Shown: positions 7,890 to 16,230, counted from the first letter of the stretch. The stretch: 64,000 nucleotides of DNA from Sulfurimonas sp. (GCA_021648285.1 JAKITC010000001.1:1-64000), one strand, 5' to 3'. Program-made: numbers and translations. The notes: a model not told the origin generated them from the sequence alone.

Positions 7890-8909
7890 ATGAAGCTATG
7901 TATAACAGGCGGTGGAACAGGCGGTCATCTAATGATAGCTCAAGCTCTTGTTGAAGCTGCTGTGCAAGATGGTCATGAAGCAATATTTGTTGGTTCAACA
8001 AGTGGACAAGATAGAAAATATTTTGGGGAGCATAGCGCTTTTTCACATGTATATTTTTTAGAGACTACCGGTGTTGTAAATCAAAAAGGTTTTTCCAAAT
8101 TAAAAGCACTTTACAGAGTCTTTAAAGCTTTTTTTGTCTCAAGAGCTTTACTGAAAAAACATAAAATTATGGCAACTTACAGTGTTGGCGGTTTCTCTGC
8201 TGCTCCGGCATCCTGTGCGAGTATAAGTAAGTTTATTCCTCTTTTTATGCATGAGCAAAATGCTGTTGTTGGAAGATTGAACTCGCTCTTAAAGCCATTT
8301 GCTAAAAGATTTATATCTGCTTATGATAAGAGCTCACCTATAAAAGGTTATCCCGTCAAAGAAGTGTATTTCACAAGTTCAAGAGTTAGAACAGAGCTAA
8401 AGAGTATTATATTTTTGGGTGGTTCTCATGGCGCAAAAGCTATAAATGACCTAGCATTAAGTGTTGCTAAAAAGCTTCAAAACTTAGGTATTAAGATTAT
8501 TCATCAAGCTGGTGAGAAAGATTTTGACAGGGTTAAAAAAGAGTATGAAGATTTACATGTAGATGCAGAATTATATGGCTTTACAAAAGAGTTAGACTCT
8601 TTAATGAGCAGAGCTGATTTAGCAGTAAGCCGAGCAGGTGCAAGTACCCTTTGGGAGCTTTGTGCAAATGGGCTTCCGGCTCTTTTTATTCCATATCCTC
8701 ATGCTGCCGGAGATCATCAATTTTATAATGCAAGGTTTATAGTTGATAACAACCTTGGGTGGTGTGAACGTGAGAATGAAAACTTAAAAAATAAATTGAT
8801 TTCTATTTTAAATGAAGAACTTGAGAGTAAAAGCCAAGCACTTTTAGAGTACGCTAATAAAGATGTAGCAAAAAAAATGATTGAAGATGTCGTACGAGGT
8901 TATAAATGA
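7890..8909 (+). CDS. murG: MurG, lipid II synthase (GlcNAc transferase)
   Basis: A 339-residue GT28 glycosyltransferase that adds GlcNAc to lipid I at the inner face of the membrane. The N-terminal glycine loop ITGGGTGGHLMIA, the HEQNAVVGRLN motif and the UDP-binding SRAGASTLWELCANGLPAL region (about 250-268) are clear, as is the GGSHGAKAIND loop. The ATG at 7890 starts one base after the ftsW stop. A longer frame from 7809 overlaps ftsW deeply and is not credible. It overlaps the next gene by four bases. Confidence 0.96.
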   Translation: MKLCITGGGTGGHLMIAQALVEAAVQDGHEAIFVGSTSGQDRKYFGEHSAFSHVYFLETTGVVNQKGFSKLKALYRVFKAFFVSRALLKKHKIMATYSVGGFSAAPASCASISKFIPLFMHEQNAVVGRLNSLLKPFAKRFISAYDKSSPIKGYPVKEVYFTSSRVRTELKSIIFLGGSHGAKAINDLALSVAKKLQNLGIKIIHQAGEKDFDRVKKEYEDLHVDAELYGFTKELDSLMSRADLAVSRAGASTLWELCANGLPALFIPYPHAAGDHQFYNARFIVDNNLGWCERENENLKNKLISILNEELESKSQALLEYANKDVAKKMIEDVVRGYK

Positions 8910-9508
8910 TTAGAGAACTGGCACAAGATTTAGTTGATTTGATTTTTGACTGGGGCTATTTAGGAATCTTTTTACTTATGACTGTTGAGAGTTCTTTTAT
9001 TCCATTTCCAAGCGAGATAGTTCTTGTACCGGCAGGATATTTGGCATCTAAAGGTGATATGAGTATCGGCATGATAATGACTAGTGCTTTGAGTGGATCC
9101 ATGGTTGGAGCTTTAATAAACTATTATTTAGCTCTTACACTTGGAAGAAAACTCCTCTCTAAGTATGGGAAATATTTTTTTATTAAAGAGGAGGCTTTGC
9201 TAAAGATGGATAGCTACTTTGCCAAGCATGGACATATCTCTACTTTTATAGGCAGATTGATTCCCGGAATTCGTCAGCTCATCTCAATACCTGCAGGACT
9301 TTCAAGAATGAACTTGGCAGTATTTTCATTTTACACTGCATTAGGAGCAGGTATATGGGCTTTGATTCTTGTAATGCTTGGATATTTTATCGGTGAAAAT
9401 GAAGAACTTATTAGTATGTACTTAAAACAGATAACTATAATTGTACTTATTACCTTGGTTTTATTGGCTTCTTGGTATTATACTGTTCAAAAAAGAAAAA
9501 AAGGATAA
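8906..9508 (+). CDS. DedA-family membrane protein
   Basis: A 200-residue DedA/SNARE-associated-domain protein with about five membrane segments. The family motif region is present: FIPFPSEIVLVPAGYLA (about 32-48) and FIGRLIPGIRQLISIPAG (about 114-131), with the conserved Glu and Arg residues. DedA proteins are implicated in undecaprenyl-phosphate or phospholipid flipping, which fits a position directly behind murG with a four-base overlap. The exact substrate is not determinable here. Confidence 0.9.
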   Translation: MIRELAQDLVDLIFDWGYLGIFLLMTVESSFIPFPSEIVLVPAGYLASKGDMSIGMIMTSALSGSMVGALINYYLALTLGRKLLSKYGKYFFIKEEALLKMDSYFAKHGHISTFIGRLIPGIRQLISIPAGLSRMNLAVFSFYTALGAGIWALILVMLGYFIGENEELISMYLKQITIIVLITLVLLASWYYTVQKRKKG

Positions 9509-9513
9509 AATAT

Positions 9514-9978
9514 ATGAGTTATTTTGATTATATGTTCAACGCAGGTTTTTTTGGAACTCGTGCTCCATTTTTTATGGATCTGGTAACGTTTATAGTTGCT
9601 CTTTTACCTCTTCTTGTTGCAGGTGCAATCTCTCTTGCGAGAAATAGACACTACAAGGCTCACTCGTATGTTCAAACTTTTATATTTTATTTTTCTGTTA
9701 TTGTCATTTCATACTTTGAATTTGGAGTAAGACTTAGCGGCGGGTTTAACCATTTTATGCAGGAGAGCAGCGTCTCGCACTCTTATGCTATCATAGTTTT
9801 AGTTTTTCATATTGCTGTCTCAGTAGTAACATTGATAATTTGGGCAACAACTATATTTAGAGCTAAAAAAATGCTACAATCTAATAAACATAGAAAAGCG
9901 GGTCTGATGACCTTTACAGGGGTTGTACTAACTTCACTAACAGGGATATGGGTCTATATTTTACTATTTGTATACTAA
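9514..9978 (+). CDS. DUF420-type small membrane protein
   Basis: A 154-residue protein with four predicted membrane segments and several histidines in or near them (RNRHYKAHSYVQTF, HIAVSVV, NKHRKAGLMTF). The pattern fits DUF420/CtaM-like proteins, some of which assist heme-copper oxidase assembly. The role here is unproven. AAGGATAAAATAT precedes the ATG at 9514. It follows dedA by five bases and is followed by the first copy of the structured repeat, which may act as its 3' end. Confidence 0.75.
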   Translation: MSYFDYMFNAGFFGTRAPFFMDLVTFIVALLPLLVAGAISLARNRHYKAHSYVQTFIFYFSVIVISYFEFGVRLSGGFNHFMQESSVSHSYAIIVLVFHIAVSVVTLIIWATTIFRAKKMLQSNKHRKAGLMTFTGVVLTSLTGIWVYILLFVY

Positions 9979-9985
9979 TTCATAT

Positions 9986-10076
9986 AAAAAGCACTAGTGC
10001 TTTGGGCTCTCTGCCGAAGAGAACCTAATGTTAATGTAGGTAGCGGAATCAGCGTGCCCCCCTTGAGGGTATAGAA
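9986..10076 (+). repeat. Structured intergenic element, copy 1 (upstream of cytochrome b)
   Basis: The element begins with the perfect 16-bp palindrome AAAGCACTAGTGCTTT (9988-10003), then GGGCT, a TCT/AGA stem around GCCGAAG, an AT(GTTA)AT stem, the block GCGGAATCAGCGTGCC and a CCC-TTGA-GGG hairpin leading into TATAGAAT. Copy 2 lies at 10681-10768. Differences between the copies preserve pairing at two places (C-G to T-A and A-T to G-C), pointing to a conserved RNA or DNA secondary structure. No known riboswitch family fits. Confidence 0.75.
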
Positions 10077-10095
10077 TAAAATTAAGGAATTTATT

Positions 10096-10665
10096 ATGAA
10101 ATATACATTAAAATTTAGAATTTGGCACTGGCTGAATGCAATCGTAGTCCTTGGTTTATTAGCTACTTTCTTTTTGAGAAAAACATTTCTTTCTTGGAGA
10201 ACAAACTCTGAGATATTGATGACTAAGCTCACTGATATGGATATAGAAGTGACAGCAGAACAAACAAAAATATTGGCAAAAGCCGTTCGTGCAGGTATGT
10301 GGGAGTGGCATATAATTTTTGGATATGCACTTGCATTTCTAGTTCTATATAGAATTTATCTATTTTTTGCAGACAGAAGTGAAAAAGTAGATTTTAGCTC
10401 TTTAGATATGCATCATAAAGCTGTTAGAATATCTTATTATGTTGTTTATGCAATACTACTGTTTATGAGTGTAAGTGGTTTGAGTATACACTTTTACCAA
10501 GAGTTGGGCATGAGTAAAGATTTTACAGAAAGTATTAAAGAGATACATGAGACTGTCGCTTATGCAGTTGCTATTTTCGTTTCACTGCATATTGCAGGTG
10601 TATTTGTAGCAGATGCTACAGATGAAAAGGGTATTGTCTCAACTATGATAAACGGTAAAAAGTAA
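10096..10665 (+). CDS. Cytochrome b561-type membrane protein
   Basis: A 189-residue di-heme cytochrome b-like protein with four membrane segments. Candidate heme-ligand histidines are in FRIWHWLNAIV (about 11), MWEWHIIFGYAL (about 73), KEIHETVAYA and SLHIAGVFVA near the end. It belongs to the cytochrome b561/Ni-Fe-hydrogenase cytochrome b superfamily, which passes electrons between quinol and periplasmic partners. Its partner is unknown; it stands alone between the two structured repeats. TTAAGGAAT precedes the ATG. Confidence 0.85.
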   Translation: MKYTLKFRIWHWLNAIVVLGLLATFFLRKTFLSWRTNSEILMTKLTDMDIEVTAEQTKILAKAVRAGMWEWHIIFGYALAFLVLYRIYLFFADRSEKVDFSSLDMHHKAVRISYYVVYAILLFMSVSGLSIHFYQELGMSKDFTESIKEIHETVAYAVAIFVSLHIAGVFVADATDEKGIVSTMINGKK

Positions 10666-10680
10666 TTTAAAATATAGATA

Positions 10681-10768
10681 AAAAAGCACTAGTGCTTTGG
10701 GCTTTGTGCCGAGGAAAACCAAGTGTTAACGTAGATAGCGGAATCAGCGTGCCCCCTTGTGGGTATAC
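10681..10768 (+). repeat. Structured intergenic element, copy 2 (upstream of bcp)
   Basis: This is the second copy of the element at 9986-10076, with the same 16-bp palindrome (10683-10698) and the GCGGAATCAGCGTGCC block. It ends in CCC-TTGT-GGG-TATA. After about 50 unrelated bases the tail recurs at 10821-10854 as TGCCCCTTGAGGGTATATAAT, which supplies the apparent promoter and the TTAAGGAAT ribosome site of bcp. The bcp upstream region thus has one full element and two tails. Confidence 0.75.
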
Positions 10769-10862
10769 TTCCGATAGCGTTATTATAAAGAAGATGAAGG
10801 GTTCCATTCATTTTACCAGGTGCCCCTTGAGGGTATATAATAAAATTAAGGAATATATATTA

Positions 10863-11336
10863 ATGATAAAAATAGACGATAAAGCACCACAGTTTTGCTT
10901 ACTAAATCAAGATGATGTGGAGATATGTTTGAGAGACTTAAAAGGCAAGTGGATAGTTTTATACTTCTACCCAAGAGACAATACTCCAGGTTGTACAACA
11001 GAAGCATGTGAGTTTACAGAGGCACAGCCTGATTTTAATGATCTTGATGCAATTATCTTGGGCGTAAGTGCTGACACTACTAAAAAACATCGTAGTTTTA
11101 TAGAGAAAAAAGAGTTAGGTATCACACTTTTAAGTGATGAGTCAACTGACATGATGCAAGAGTATGGTGTCTGGCAGCTGAAGAAAAATTACGGAAAAGA
11201 GTATATGGGCATTGTCCGTACAACTCTGATTATAAATCCACAAGGTGTTGTAAAAGCTCTTTTTGAGAAAGTGAAAGTTAAAGAGCATGTTGCAGCAGTA
11301 AAAGTAGAGCTTGAGAGACTTAAATCTTTGGTATAA
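10863..11336 (+). CDS. bcp: Bcp/PrxQ peroxiredoxin
   Basis: A 157-residue atypical 2-Cys thiol peroxidase of the Bcp/PrxQ subfamily. The catalytic motif DNTPGCTTEACEF places the peroxidatic Cys44 and a resolving Cys49 five residues later, typical of PrxQ. It reduces hydrogen peroxide and organic peroxides in the cytoplasm using thioredoxin. The ATG at 10863 follows TTAAGGAAT; a longer frame from 10692 runs through the structured repeat and is not credible. Confidence 0.95.
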   Translation: MIKIDDKAPQFCLLNQDDVEICLRDLKGKWIVLYFYPRDNTPGCTTEACEFTEAQPDFNDLDAIILGVSADTTKKHRSFIEKKELGITLLSDESTDMMQEYGVWQLKKNYGKEYMGIVRTTLIINPQGVVKALFEKVKVKEHVAAVKVELERLKSLV

Positions 11337-11362
11337 TTCCAAAAATTGTTCGAGGAAATTTA

Positions 11363-12352
11363 ATGAGAAAAATCACGTCTATATACTTAGTCTTTATCGC
11401 TTTAACACTAAGCACCCTTCAAGCTGATACTAAAATGGATAAAATAGTTATTGCTGGTCCCTTTGCTTCTGTGTCACACCCAATTTTACATATGATTGAG
11501 AGAGGCGCCTTAAAAGATGTAGCAAAAAAGGTTGAGTTTAGACTATGGAAAAATCCGGATGAACTTCGTGCTATAGCTATAAAGGGTGATGTTGATTTTG
11601 TTGCTATTCCTACAAATACTGCGGCTATTTTAAATAACAAGGGTGTAGATATTAAACTGCTTAACGTCTCTATTTGGGGAATCCTTGGGATGATAAGCAG
11701 AGATAAAACTATAAAAACTCTAAAAGATTTTAAGGGCAAAAAAATTGCAGTACCCTTTCGTGCTGATATGCCTGATATTGTTTTTAAACAACTTCTTAAA
11801 AAACAGGGACTTGATCCTAAAAAAGATTTTGAATTTATGTATGTTAGCAGTCCGATTGATGCTATGCAGATGCTGATACTGAGAAGAGTTGATCATGCAC
11901 TTTTAGCAGAACCTGCTATATCTGTTGCGCTTCGTAAAACAAAATCATTTCCAATAAATATAATAGCTCCTGCCTTGTATAGAAGTACTGACTTACAAAA
12001 AGAGTGGGCAGAAGTTTTTAATACTGATTCAGATGTTCCAGAAGCGGGAATAGCTGTAATGGGTCGTATGAAAAATGAAAAAATTATATCTCGTTTTATG
12101 GAGGAGTATGACAAATCACTTTCATGGTACATGTCACATCCTAAAGAAGCTGGCATTTTAGTCGCAAAAAAGATATCTATGCTAAGTGAAGAGGGTGTAG
12201 CTGATTCTATTGCACACATAAATATGAAAAGTATTAATGCACCAGCTGCAAAAGAGAAATTAGAATTTTTCTTCAACATTTTAAAAGAGGAAGATCCTAA
12301 GAGTATAGGTGGAAAACTTCCAAAAGACAGTTTTTATTATAAAGCTAAATAA
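11363..12352 (+). CDS. ABC importer substrate-binding protein (SsuA/NMT1-like)
   Basis: A 329-residue periplasmic binding protein with a signal peptide (about 1-20, cleaved near LQADTK). The core resembles SsuA/TauA/ThiY-type binding proteins: IAGPFASVSHPI at the ligand cleft, GDVDFVAIPTNTAAIL, and LKDFKGKKIAVPFRADMPD. The ligand cannot be read from sequence; nitrate, sulfonate, taurine or pyrimidine precursors are family precedents. It overlaps the permease gene by one base and begins a four-gene operon ending in nnrS. Confidence 0.85.
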   Translation: MRKITSIYLVFIALTLSTLQADTKMDKIVIAGPFASVSHPILHMIERGALKDVAKKVEFRLWKNPDELRAIAIKGDVDFVAIPTNTAAILNNKGVDIKLLNVSIWGILGMISRDKTIKTLKDFKGKKIAVPFRADMPDIVFKQLLKKQGLDPKKDFEFMYVSSPIDAMQMLILRRVDHALLAEPAISVALRKTKSFPINIIAPALYRSTDLQKEWAEVFNTDSDVPEAGIAVMGRMKNEKIISRFMEEYDKSLSWYMSHPKEAGILVAKKISMLSEEGVADSIAHINMKSINAPAAKEKLEFFFNILKEEDPKSIGGKLPKDSFYYKAK

Positions 12353-13134
12353 TGAATTTTGTCATTAAAATATTAAAGGATTTCCCAGCCTATCTTTGGA
12401 GTGGATGGGGGTCTATAGCATCTATTTTTCTATTTATTGCTCTGTGGGATATGGGCAATCAAATTTATGGGGATTTAGTTTTACCATCTCCGCTAGAAAC
12501 TTTTCAAACTCTTTGGCTAATGCTTCAAGATAAGGAAATAATAGGAGAAATAAACACAACTCTATATCGTGCCAGTGTCGGCTTTGGAGTATCTTTAGCT
12601 TTAGGTTCAATACTTGGGTTGATTGCCGGTTTCTTTGTAACAGCATCTATGATGAGTCGTCCTATAGTAACAATATTAGTTGGAATGCCCCCGATAGCTT
12701 GGATAGTTTTAGCGATGATTTGGTTTGGTATGGGTGATGAGACTGTTATATTTACCGTTATTGTCGCATCTTTTCCTATTATATTCGTTGGTGCTTTGCA
12801 GGGAACCCGTACTCTTGATGGTGATCTTAAAGAGATGGCAGTAAGTTTTAAGCTGCCGTGGCATATGAAATTTTTAGATGTATACTTTCCACATATATTT
12901 TCATATCTATTTCCTGCTTGTGTAAGTGGTCTTGGTATGGCTTGGAAAATAGTTGTTATGGCCGAACTTTTAGCTACCAGTGATGGTATCGGAGCGACTC
13001 TTGGAGTTGCAAGAAGCCAGTTAGACACTCCAACGGCACTTGCTCTTGTCGTAATTATGATAGGTTCACTTATGTTTGTAGAGTACATAATATTAGAGCC
13101 TATCAAGAGAGAGGTTGAGTTATGGAGAAGTTAG
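12352..13134 (+). CDS. ABC importer permease (SsuC/TauC-like)
   Basis: A 260-residue inner-membrane permease of the SsuC/TauC/NrtB group with about six membrane segments. The cytoplasmic EAA-type loop for ATPase coupling is in LKEMAVSFKLPWHMKFLDVYFPH (positions about 160-182). It starts at the base where the binding-protein gene stops and overlaps the ATPase gene by 13 bases, so the three subunits are translated together. Confidence 0.9.
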   Translation: MNFVIKILKDFPAYLWSGWGSIASIFLFIALWDMGNQIYGDLVLPSPLETFQTLWLMLQDKEIIGEINTTLYRASVGFGVSLALGSILGLIAGFFVTASMMSRPIVTILVGMPPIAWIVLAMIWFGMGDETVIFTVIVASFPIIFVGALQGTRTLDGDLKEMAVSFKLPWHMKFLDVYFPHIFSYLFPACVSGLGMAWKIVVMAELLATSDGIGATLGVARSQLDTPTALALVVIMIGSLMFVEYIILEPIKREVELWRS

Positions 13135-13859
13135 AGGTAAAAAAACTCAATCACAGTTTTGGGTTTACTGAGATTCTAAGAGATATAAACTTTAAACTAA
13201 CCAAGGGCGAAGTTCTCTCAATCGTCGGGCCAAGCGGAGGCGGCAAAACTACACTTTTGCATCTGTGTGCGGATCTGCTTGATGTAGAGGAAGGAAGTGT
13301 TACCAATACTTTTGCCAGCAGTGCATTCGCTTTTCAAGATGCAAGACTTCTGCCTTGGAAAAATGTTATAGATAATATCTCTTTGGGTCTCTTGGCAAAT
13401 GGCTGTAAAAAAGCAGAAGCGATTAAAAAATCTCAAGAGATAGCTATTAAGTTTGGTCTTGAAGAGAGTGATTTTGAGAAGTTTCCAAAAGATTTAAGCG
13501 GTGGAATGCGTCAACGTGTCAGTTTCGCCAGAGCCTTGGTTGTAAAACCGTCACTGCTATTTCTTGATGAGCCATTTTCTGCTTTGGATATAGGGCTGAA
13601 AAAAGAGCTTCAAGCAATTCTTATAGAGATGATCTCCAAAAAAGAGATAAGCATACTTTTTATTACTCATGATCTGATGGAAGCGATAAGACTTAGTGAT
13701 GAGATACTACTTTTAAAAGCAGACCCGGGACATATTGTAAAAAAGTTCTCTTACTCACTTGCTCAAAATGAGCGTGATGACAAATATGTGTATGGTGAAA
13801 GTGCAAAAATACTTCAAGATGAAGAGATAATAGATACGTTTGAGCTGGAGTTAAAATAA
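13122..13859 (+). CDS. ABC importer ATPase (SsuB/TauB-like)
   Basis: A 245-residue ABC ATPase with Walker A GPSGGGKTTLL, Q-loop FQDARLLPW, signature LSGGMRQRVSFARAL, Walker B LLFLDEPFSALD and switch His in FITHDLMEA. The group is the nitrate/sulfonate/taurine importer ATPases. It overlaps both neighbours (13 bases with the permease, one with nnrS), tying the NnrS protein to the transporter. Confidence 0.93.
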   Translation: MEKLEVKKLNHSFGFTEILRDINFKLTKGEVLSIVGPSGGGKTTLLHLCADLLDVEEGSVTNTFASSAFAFQDARLLPWKNVIDNISLGLLANGCKKAEAIKKSQEIAIKFGLEESDFEKFPKDLSGGMRQRVSFARALVVKPSLLFLDEPFSALDIGLKKELQAILIEMISKKEISILFITHDLMEAIRLSDEILLLKADPGHIVKKFSYSLAQNERDDKYVYGESAKILQDEEIIDTFELELK

Positions 13860-15106
13860 TGAGTGAACAAAATCAAGAACAGAAGCTTCATGCTACTAAC
13901 CACTATCTTTACTATCCTGATGAAAAAGATATACCTCCATACTTGGCGTATGGATTTAGACCAATATTTTTAGTATTGGCTCCATATATGCTAATAAGCA
14001 TGATACTTTGGGGATTAGTCTGGAGCGGTTTTATAAACTTGCCATTTATGGATGATGTACTTACTTGGCATGTGTATGAGATGCTTTACGGACTGGTAAC
14101 TGCAGGAACATTGGCATTTCTTGCAACTGGCCTTCCGGAACTTTTCCCTGGAATCATACCGCTTGTTGGAAAACGCTTAAAGTATGTTGTAATACTTTGG
14201 CTTGCCGGGCGAGTCAGCTTCTGGTTTATAGATATCACTGGAGTTTACTTAAGTGCTTTTTTAAATCTTGCGATGTTGGGGTGGATTATCTGGTTTGCTA
14301 AAGATGCAGTTTTTGACAAACTTCAAAGACATGCATCTATTGGTTATACGGCTTTAGTACTCTTTATCATAGAAGTTTGGTTTTTTGCAGCCCAGTTAGG
14401 ATTTGCAACAACTCCCGCCATTGATATTCTAAAAGTAGCATTAGGGGCAATAGTAGTTTTAGTTTTATTAGCCATGAGGCGCGTAAATATGGAAGCTATA
14501 AATGAACTTATGGAAGATAATGAGATAGATGATGTATTTATCTCTCGGCCGCCTAAAACAAACCTTGCAATTTTTTCGGTTATAGTTTTTACTATAGTTG
14601 AGTTTCTGTATCCTGGGAATTCTGCTCTTGGTTGGTTGGGTTTTGCAGCTGCTGCGGCTATACTTGGTATAACAAGTGAGTATATTTTAAAAGATGAGTT
14701 TATACTCAATCAAGCTTATGTTATATATCTTGCATGTGTATATCTTCTGCTTAGTACAGGTTATGCTCTTATGGCTTGGGATTATTTAAGTGCAGACATA
14801 AATGGAATTAGCCACTTTAGACATTTCATCACAAGTGGAGGAGTAGGACTCTCATATCTTGTTGTTATGTTGATTATCTCATGGGTTCATACCGGACGCC
14901 ATTTAACATCAAATATCTATACACATGTAATGGTTATGCTAATCATATTAGCTACATGTATGAGAGGGCTTATTCCGTTTTTTGAAGAGTATTCGAGTGA
15001 ACTTTATATTTACTCTAGTATAGTTTGGAGTATTCCATTTGCTATTTACATAAAACTATTTTTTGGATTTTTGATAGCTCCAAGAGCTGATGGAATTAAA
15101 GGATAG
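13859..15106 (+). CDS. nnrS: NnrS-family heme/copper membrane protein
   Basis: A 415-residue protein with about twelve membrane segments. Family marks are the N-terminal AYGFRPIFLVLAPY, the DVLTWHVYEMLYGL region with a conserved His, and the later HFRHFITSGGVGL and VHTGRHL His motifs. NnrS proteins relieve nitric-oxide stress and are heme- and copper-containing. Translational coupling to an ABC importer suggests the imported compound or metal is connected with NO or nitrogen-oxide metabolism; that link is inference. Confidence 0.9.
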   Translation: MSEQNQEQKLHATNHYLYYPDEKDIPPYLAYGFRPIFLVLAPYMLISMILWGLVWSGFINLPFMDDVLTWHVYEMLYGLVTAGTLAFLATGLPELFPGIIPLVGKRLKYVVILWLAGRVSFWFIDITGVYLSAFLNLAMLGWIIWFAKDAVFDKLQRHASIGYTALVLFIIEVWFFAAQLGFATTPAIDILKVALGAIVVLVLLAMRRVNMEAINELMEDNEIDDVFISRPPKTNLAIFSVIVFTIVEFLYPGNSALGWLGFAAAAAILGITSEYILKDEFILNQAYVIYLACVYLLLSTGYALMAWDYLSADINGISHFRHFITSGGVGLSYLVVMLIISWVHTGRHLTSNIYTHVMVMLIILATCMRGLIPFFEEYSSELYIYSSIVWSIPFAIYIKLFFGFLIAPRADGIKG

Positions 15107-15115
15107 TCTTAAGCT

Positions 15116-15135
15116 GTTTAGTATAAAAGCTAAAC
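15116..15135 (+). terminator. Weak terminator-like hairpin after nnrS
   Basis: GTTTAG and CTAAAC form a 6-bp stem around an 8-base loop ten bases after the nnrS stop, followed by TTAAAAATATTTT. The stem is short and the U-run interrupted, so termination would be partial. Confidence 0.3.
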
Positions 15136-15151
15136 TTAAAAATATTTTGGG

Positions 15152-15157
15152 TATAAT
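15152..15157 (+). promoter_or_regulatory. Promoter -10 box for rpsB-tsf
   Basis: TTTTGGGTATAATTCGCGG carries a consensus TATAAT with an upstream G-rich extension, as is usual for Campylobacterota housekeeping promoters, which lack a clear -35. It gives an rpsB leader of about 265 bases. Confidence 0.6.
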
Positions 15158-15163
15158 TCGCGG

Positions 15164-15430
15164 ATTTTTCTTTACTACATATGCAGTAAAAGGAACATTT
15201 ACAGGTATGTATCATAAGTCAGTGTAACTCCTTTTTTAAGTGAGTATTACCCGATATTACCAAAGCTAACTGACAATCTATTAAATTGCAAACGCGAATC
15301 GGAACAAAGTCTCGCATTGCTACGCTAGCCGCTAGGGCACTAGAGATTGCCTCTTTGAGGCAGAAAACTTCTTGTTTTGCAAGAAGAAAATTAAAATTCG
15401 GCTTGAAAAATAGCCCTTAAAGGACCTTAA
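15164..15430 (+). promoter_or_regulatory. Long structured leader of rpsB
   Basis: The region has no credible gene but several inverted repeats: GTCAG/CTGAC (about 15218 and 15271), GCAA..GCGA paired with TCGC.TTGC (about 15288-15320), GCCTC-TTT-GAGGC (15349-15361) and CTTCTTG-TTTTG-CAAGAAG (15368-15386). The last two are not directly followed by long U-runs. It may hold ribosomal-protein autoregulation (S2 represses its own leader in other bacteria), but no known leader motif was recognised. It also contains the dispersed repeat at 15324. Confidence 0.45.
15324..15364 (+). repeat. Dispersed 41-nt repeat, copy A
   Basis: GCTAGCCGCTAGGGCACTAG begins a 41-base sequence ending in the GCCTC-TTT-GAGGC hairpin plus AGA. 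A near-copy lies on the minus strand at 63104-63145 downstream of the 2-Cys peroxiredoxin. Both sit in intergenic DNA, so this is probably a genome-wide dispersed element. Confidence 0.6.
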
Positions 15431-16228
15431 ATGGTAACTATGAAAGACTTATTAGAATGTGGTGTACACTTCGGACACCAAACTCGTCGTTGGAATCCAA
15501 AAATGAAAAAATACATCTTTGGTGTTCGTAAAAATATCTATATTATAGATTTACAAAAAACTCTTCGTTATTTTCGTAACACTTATAAAATCGTTATGGA
15601 TGCAGCAACTGAAGGTAAAATTGTACTTTTTGTTGGTACAAAGAAACAAGCTCGTAACTCAGTTAAAGATGCTGCAATCGCTTGTGGTATGCCATACGTA
15701 GATAATAGATGGTTAGGTGGTATGCTTACTAACTTCCCAACTATTCAAAAGTCTATTCGTAAACTTGACGTTATTTCTGAGATGCAAGAAAATGGTCAGA
15801 TTGATCTTTTAACTAAAAAAGAAGCTTTAATGCTTTTAAGAAAAAAAGAGAAATTACAAGCATACTTCGGCGGTATCCGTAATATGAAAAAACTTCCTGA
15901 TATGTTATTTGTTGTAGATGCAGTTAAAGAGCATATCGCTATATTAGAAGCTAGATGTTTAGGTATTCCAGTTGTAGCTCCATTAGATACTAACTGTGAT
16001 CCAGATTTAATCACTTACCCAATACCTGGTAATGATGATGCAATCCGTTCAATTCAACTTTTCTGTCGTGAAATGACAGAAGCTATCAACGAAGGTAAAG
16101 CTCTTAGAGATGCACCTACTGAAGAAGAGCAAGTTGAAGAAGTGACTGAAAAAATTTCTGCTGAATCTGAAACAGCTCCAGAAGTTAAAGAAATAGAAGA
16201 AGCTCCAGTAGCTACAGAGGAAGCATAG
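15431..16228 (+). CDS. rpsB: 30S ribosomal protein S2
   Basis: A 265-residue S2 protein of the small subunit head, with family motifs [16 protein letters not shown] (about 8-23), [10 protein letters not shown] and [10 protein letters not shown]. Residues from about 230 onward form an acidic Glu/Ala/Val tail ([15 protein letters not shown] and following) beyond the standard domain. It is followed two bases later by tsf, as in most bacteria. AAAGGACCTTAA precedes the ATG. Confidence 0.98.
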   Translation: MVTMKDLLECGVHFGHQTRRWNPKMKKYIFGVRKNIYIIDLQKTLRYFRNTYKIVMDAATEGKIVLFVGTKKQARNSVKDAAIACGMPYVDNRWLGGMLTNFPTIQKSIRKLDVISEMQENGQIDLLTKKEALMLLRKKEKLQAYFGGIRNMKKLPDMLFVVDAVKEHIAILEARCLGIPVVAPLDTNCDPDLITYPIPGNDDAIRSIQLFCREMTEAINEGKALRDAPTEEEQVEEVTEKISAESETAPEVKEIEEAPVATEEA

Positions 16229-16230
16229 TC

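Noticed and set aside
9986-10076. c-di-GMP-I (GEMM) riboswitch or SRP RNA at the structured repeat
   Set aside because: GTAGGTAGCGGAATCAGC is slightly like parts of both, but the GGGACGCAAAGCC core of GEMM and the GGAAGGAAGCAG loop of SRP RNA are absent, and two copies exist within 700 bases.
10692-10862. N-terminal extension of the Bcp frame
   Set aside because: The extension translates the structured repeat and promoter; the ATG at 10863 with TTAAGGAAT gives the standard Bcp length.
12525-13106. Long minus-strand open frame opposite the ABC permease
   Set aside because: The permease gene is clearly real with conserved motifs and coupled neighbours; the antisense frame has no family signs.
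16130-16228. Acidic rpsB tail as another copy of the coding repeat
   Set aside because: [15 protein letters not shown] recalls the repeat protein sequence, but at DNA level the match is broken and there is no palindrome, so convergent acidic composition is more likely.
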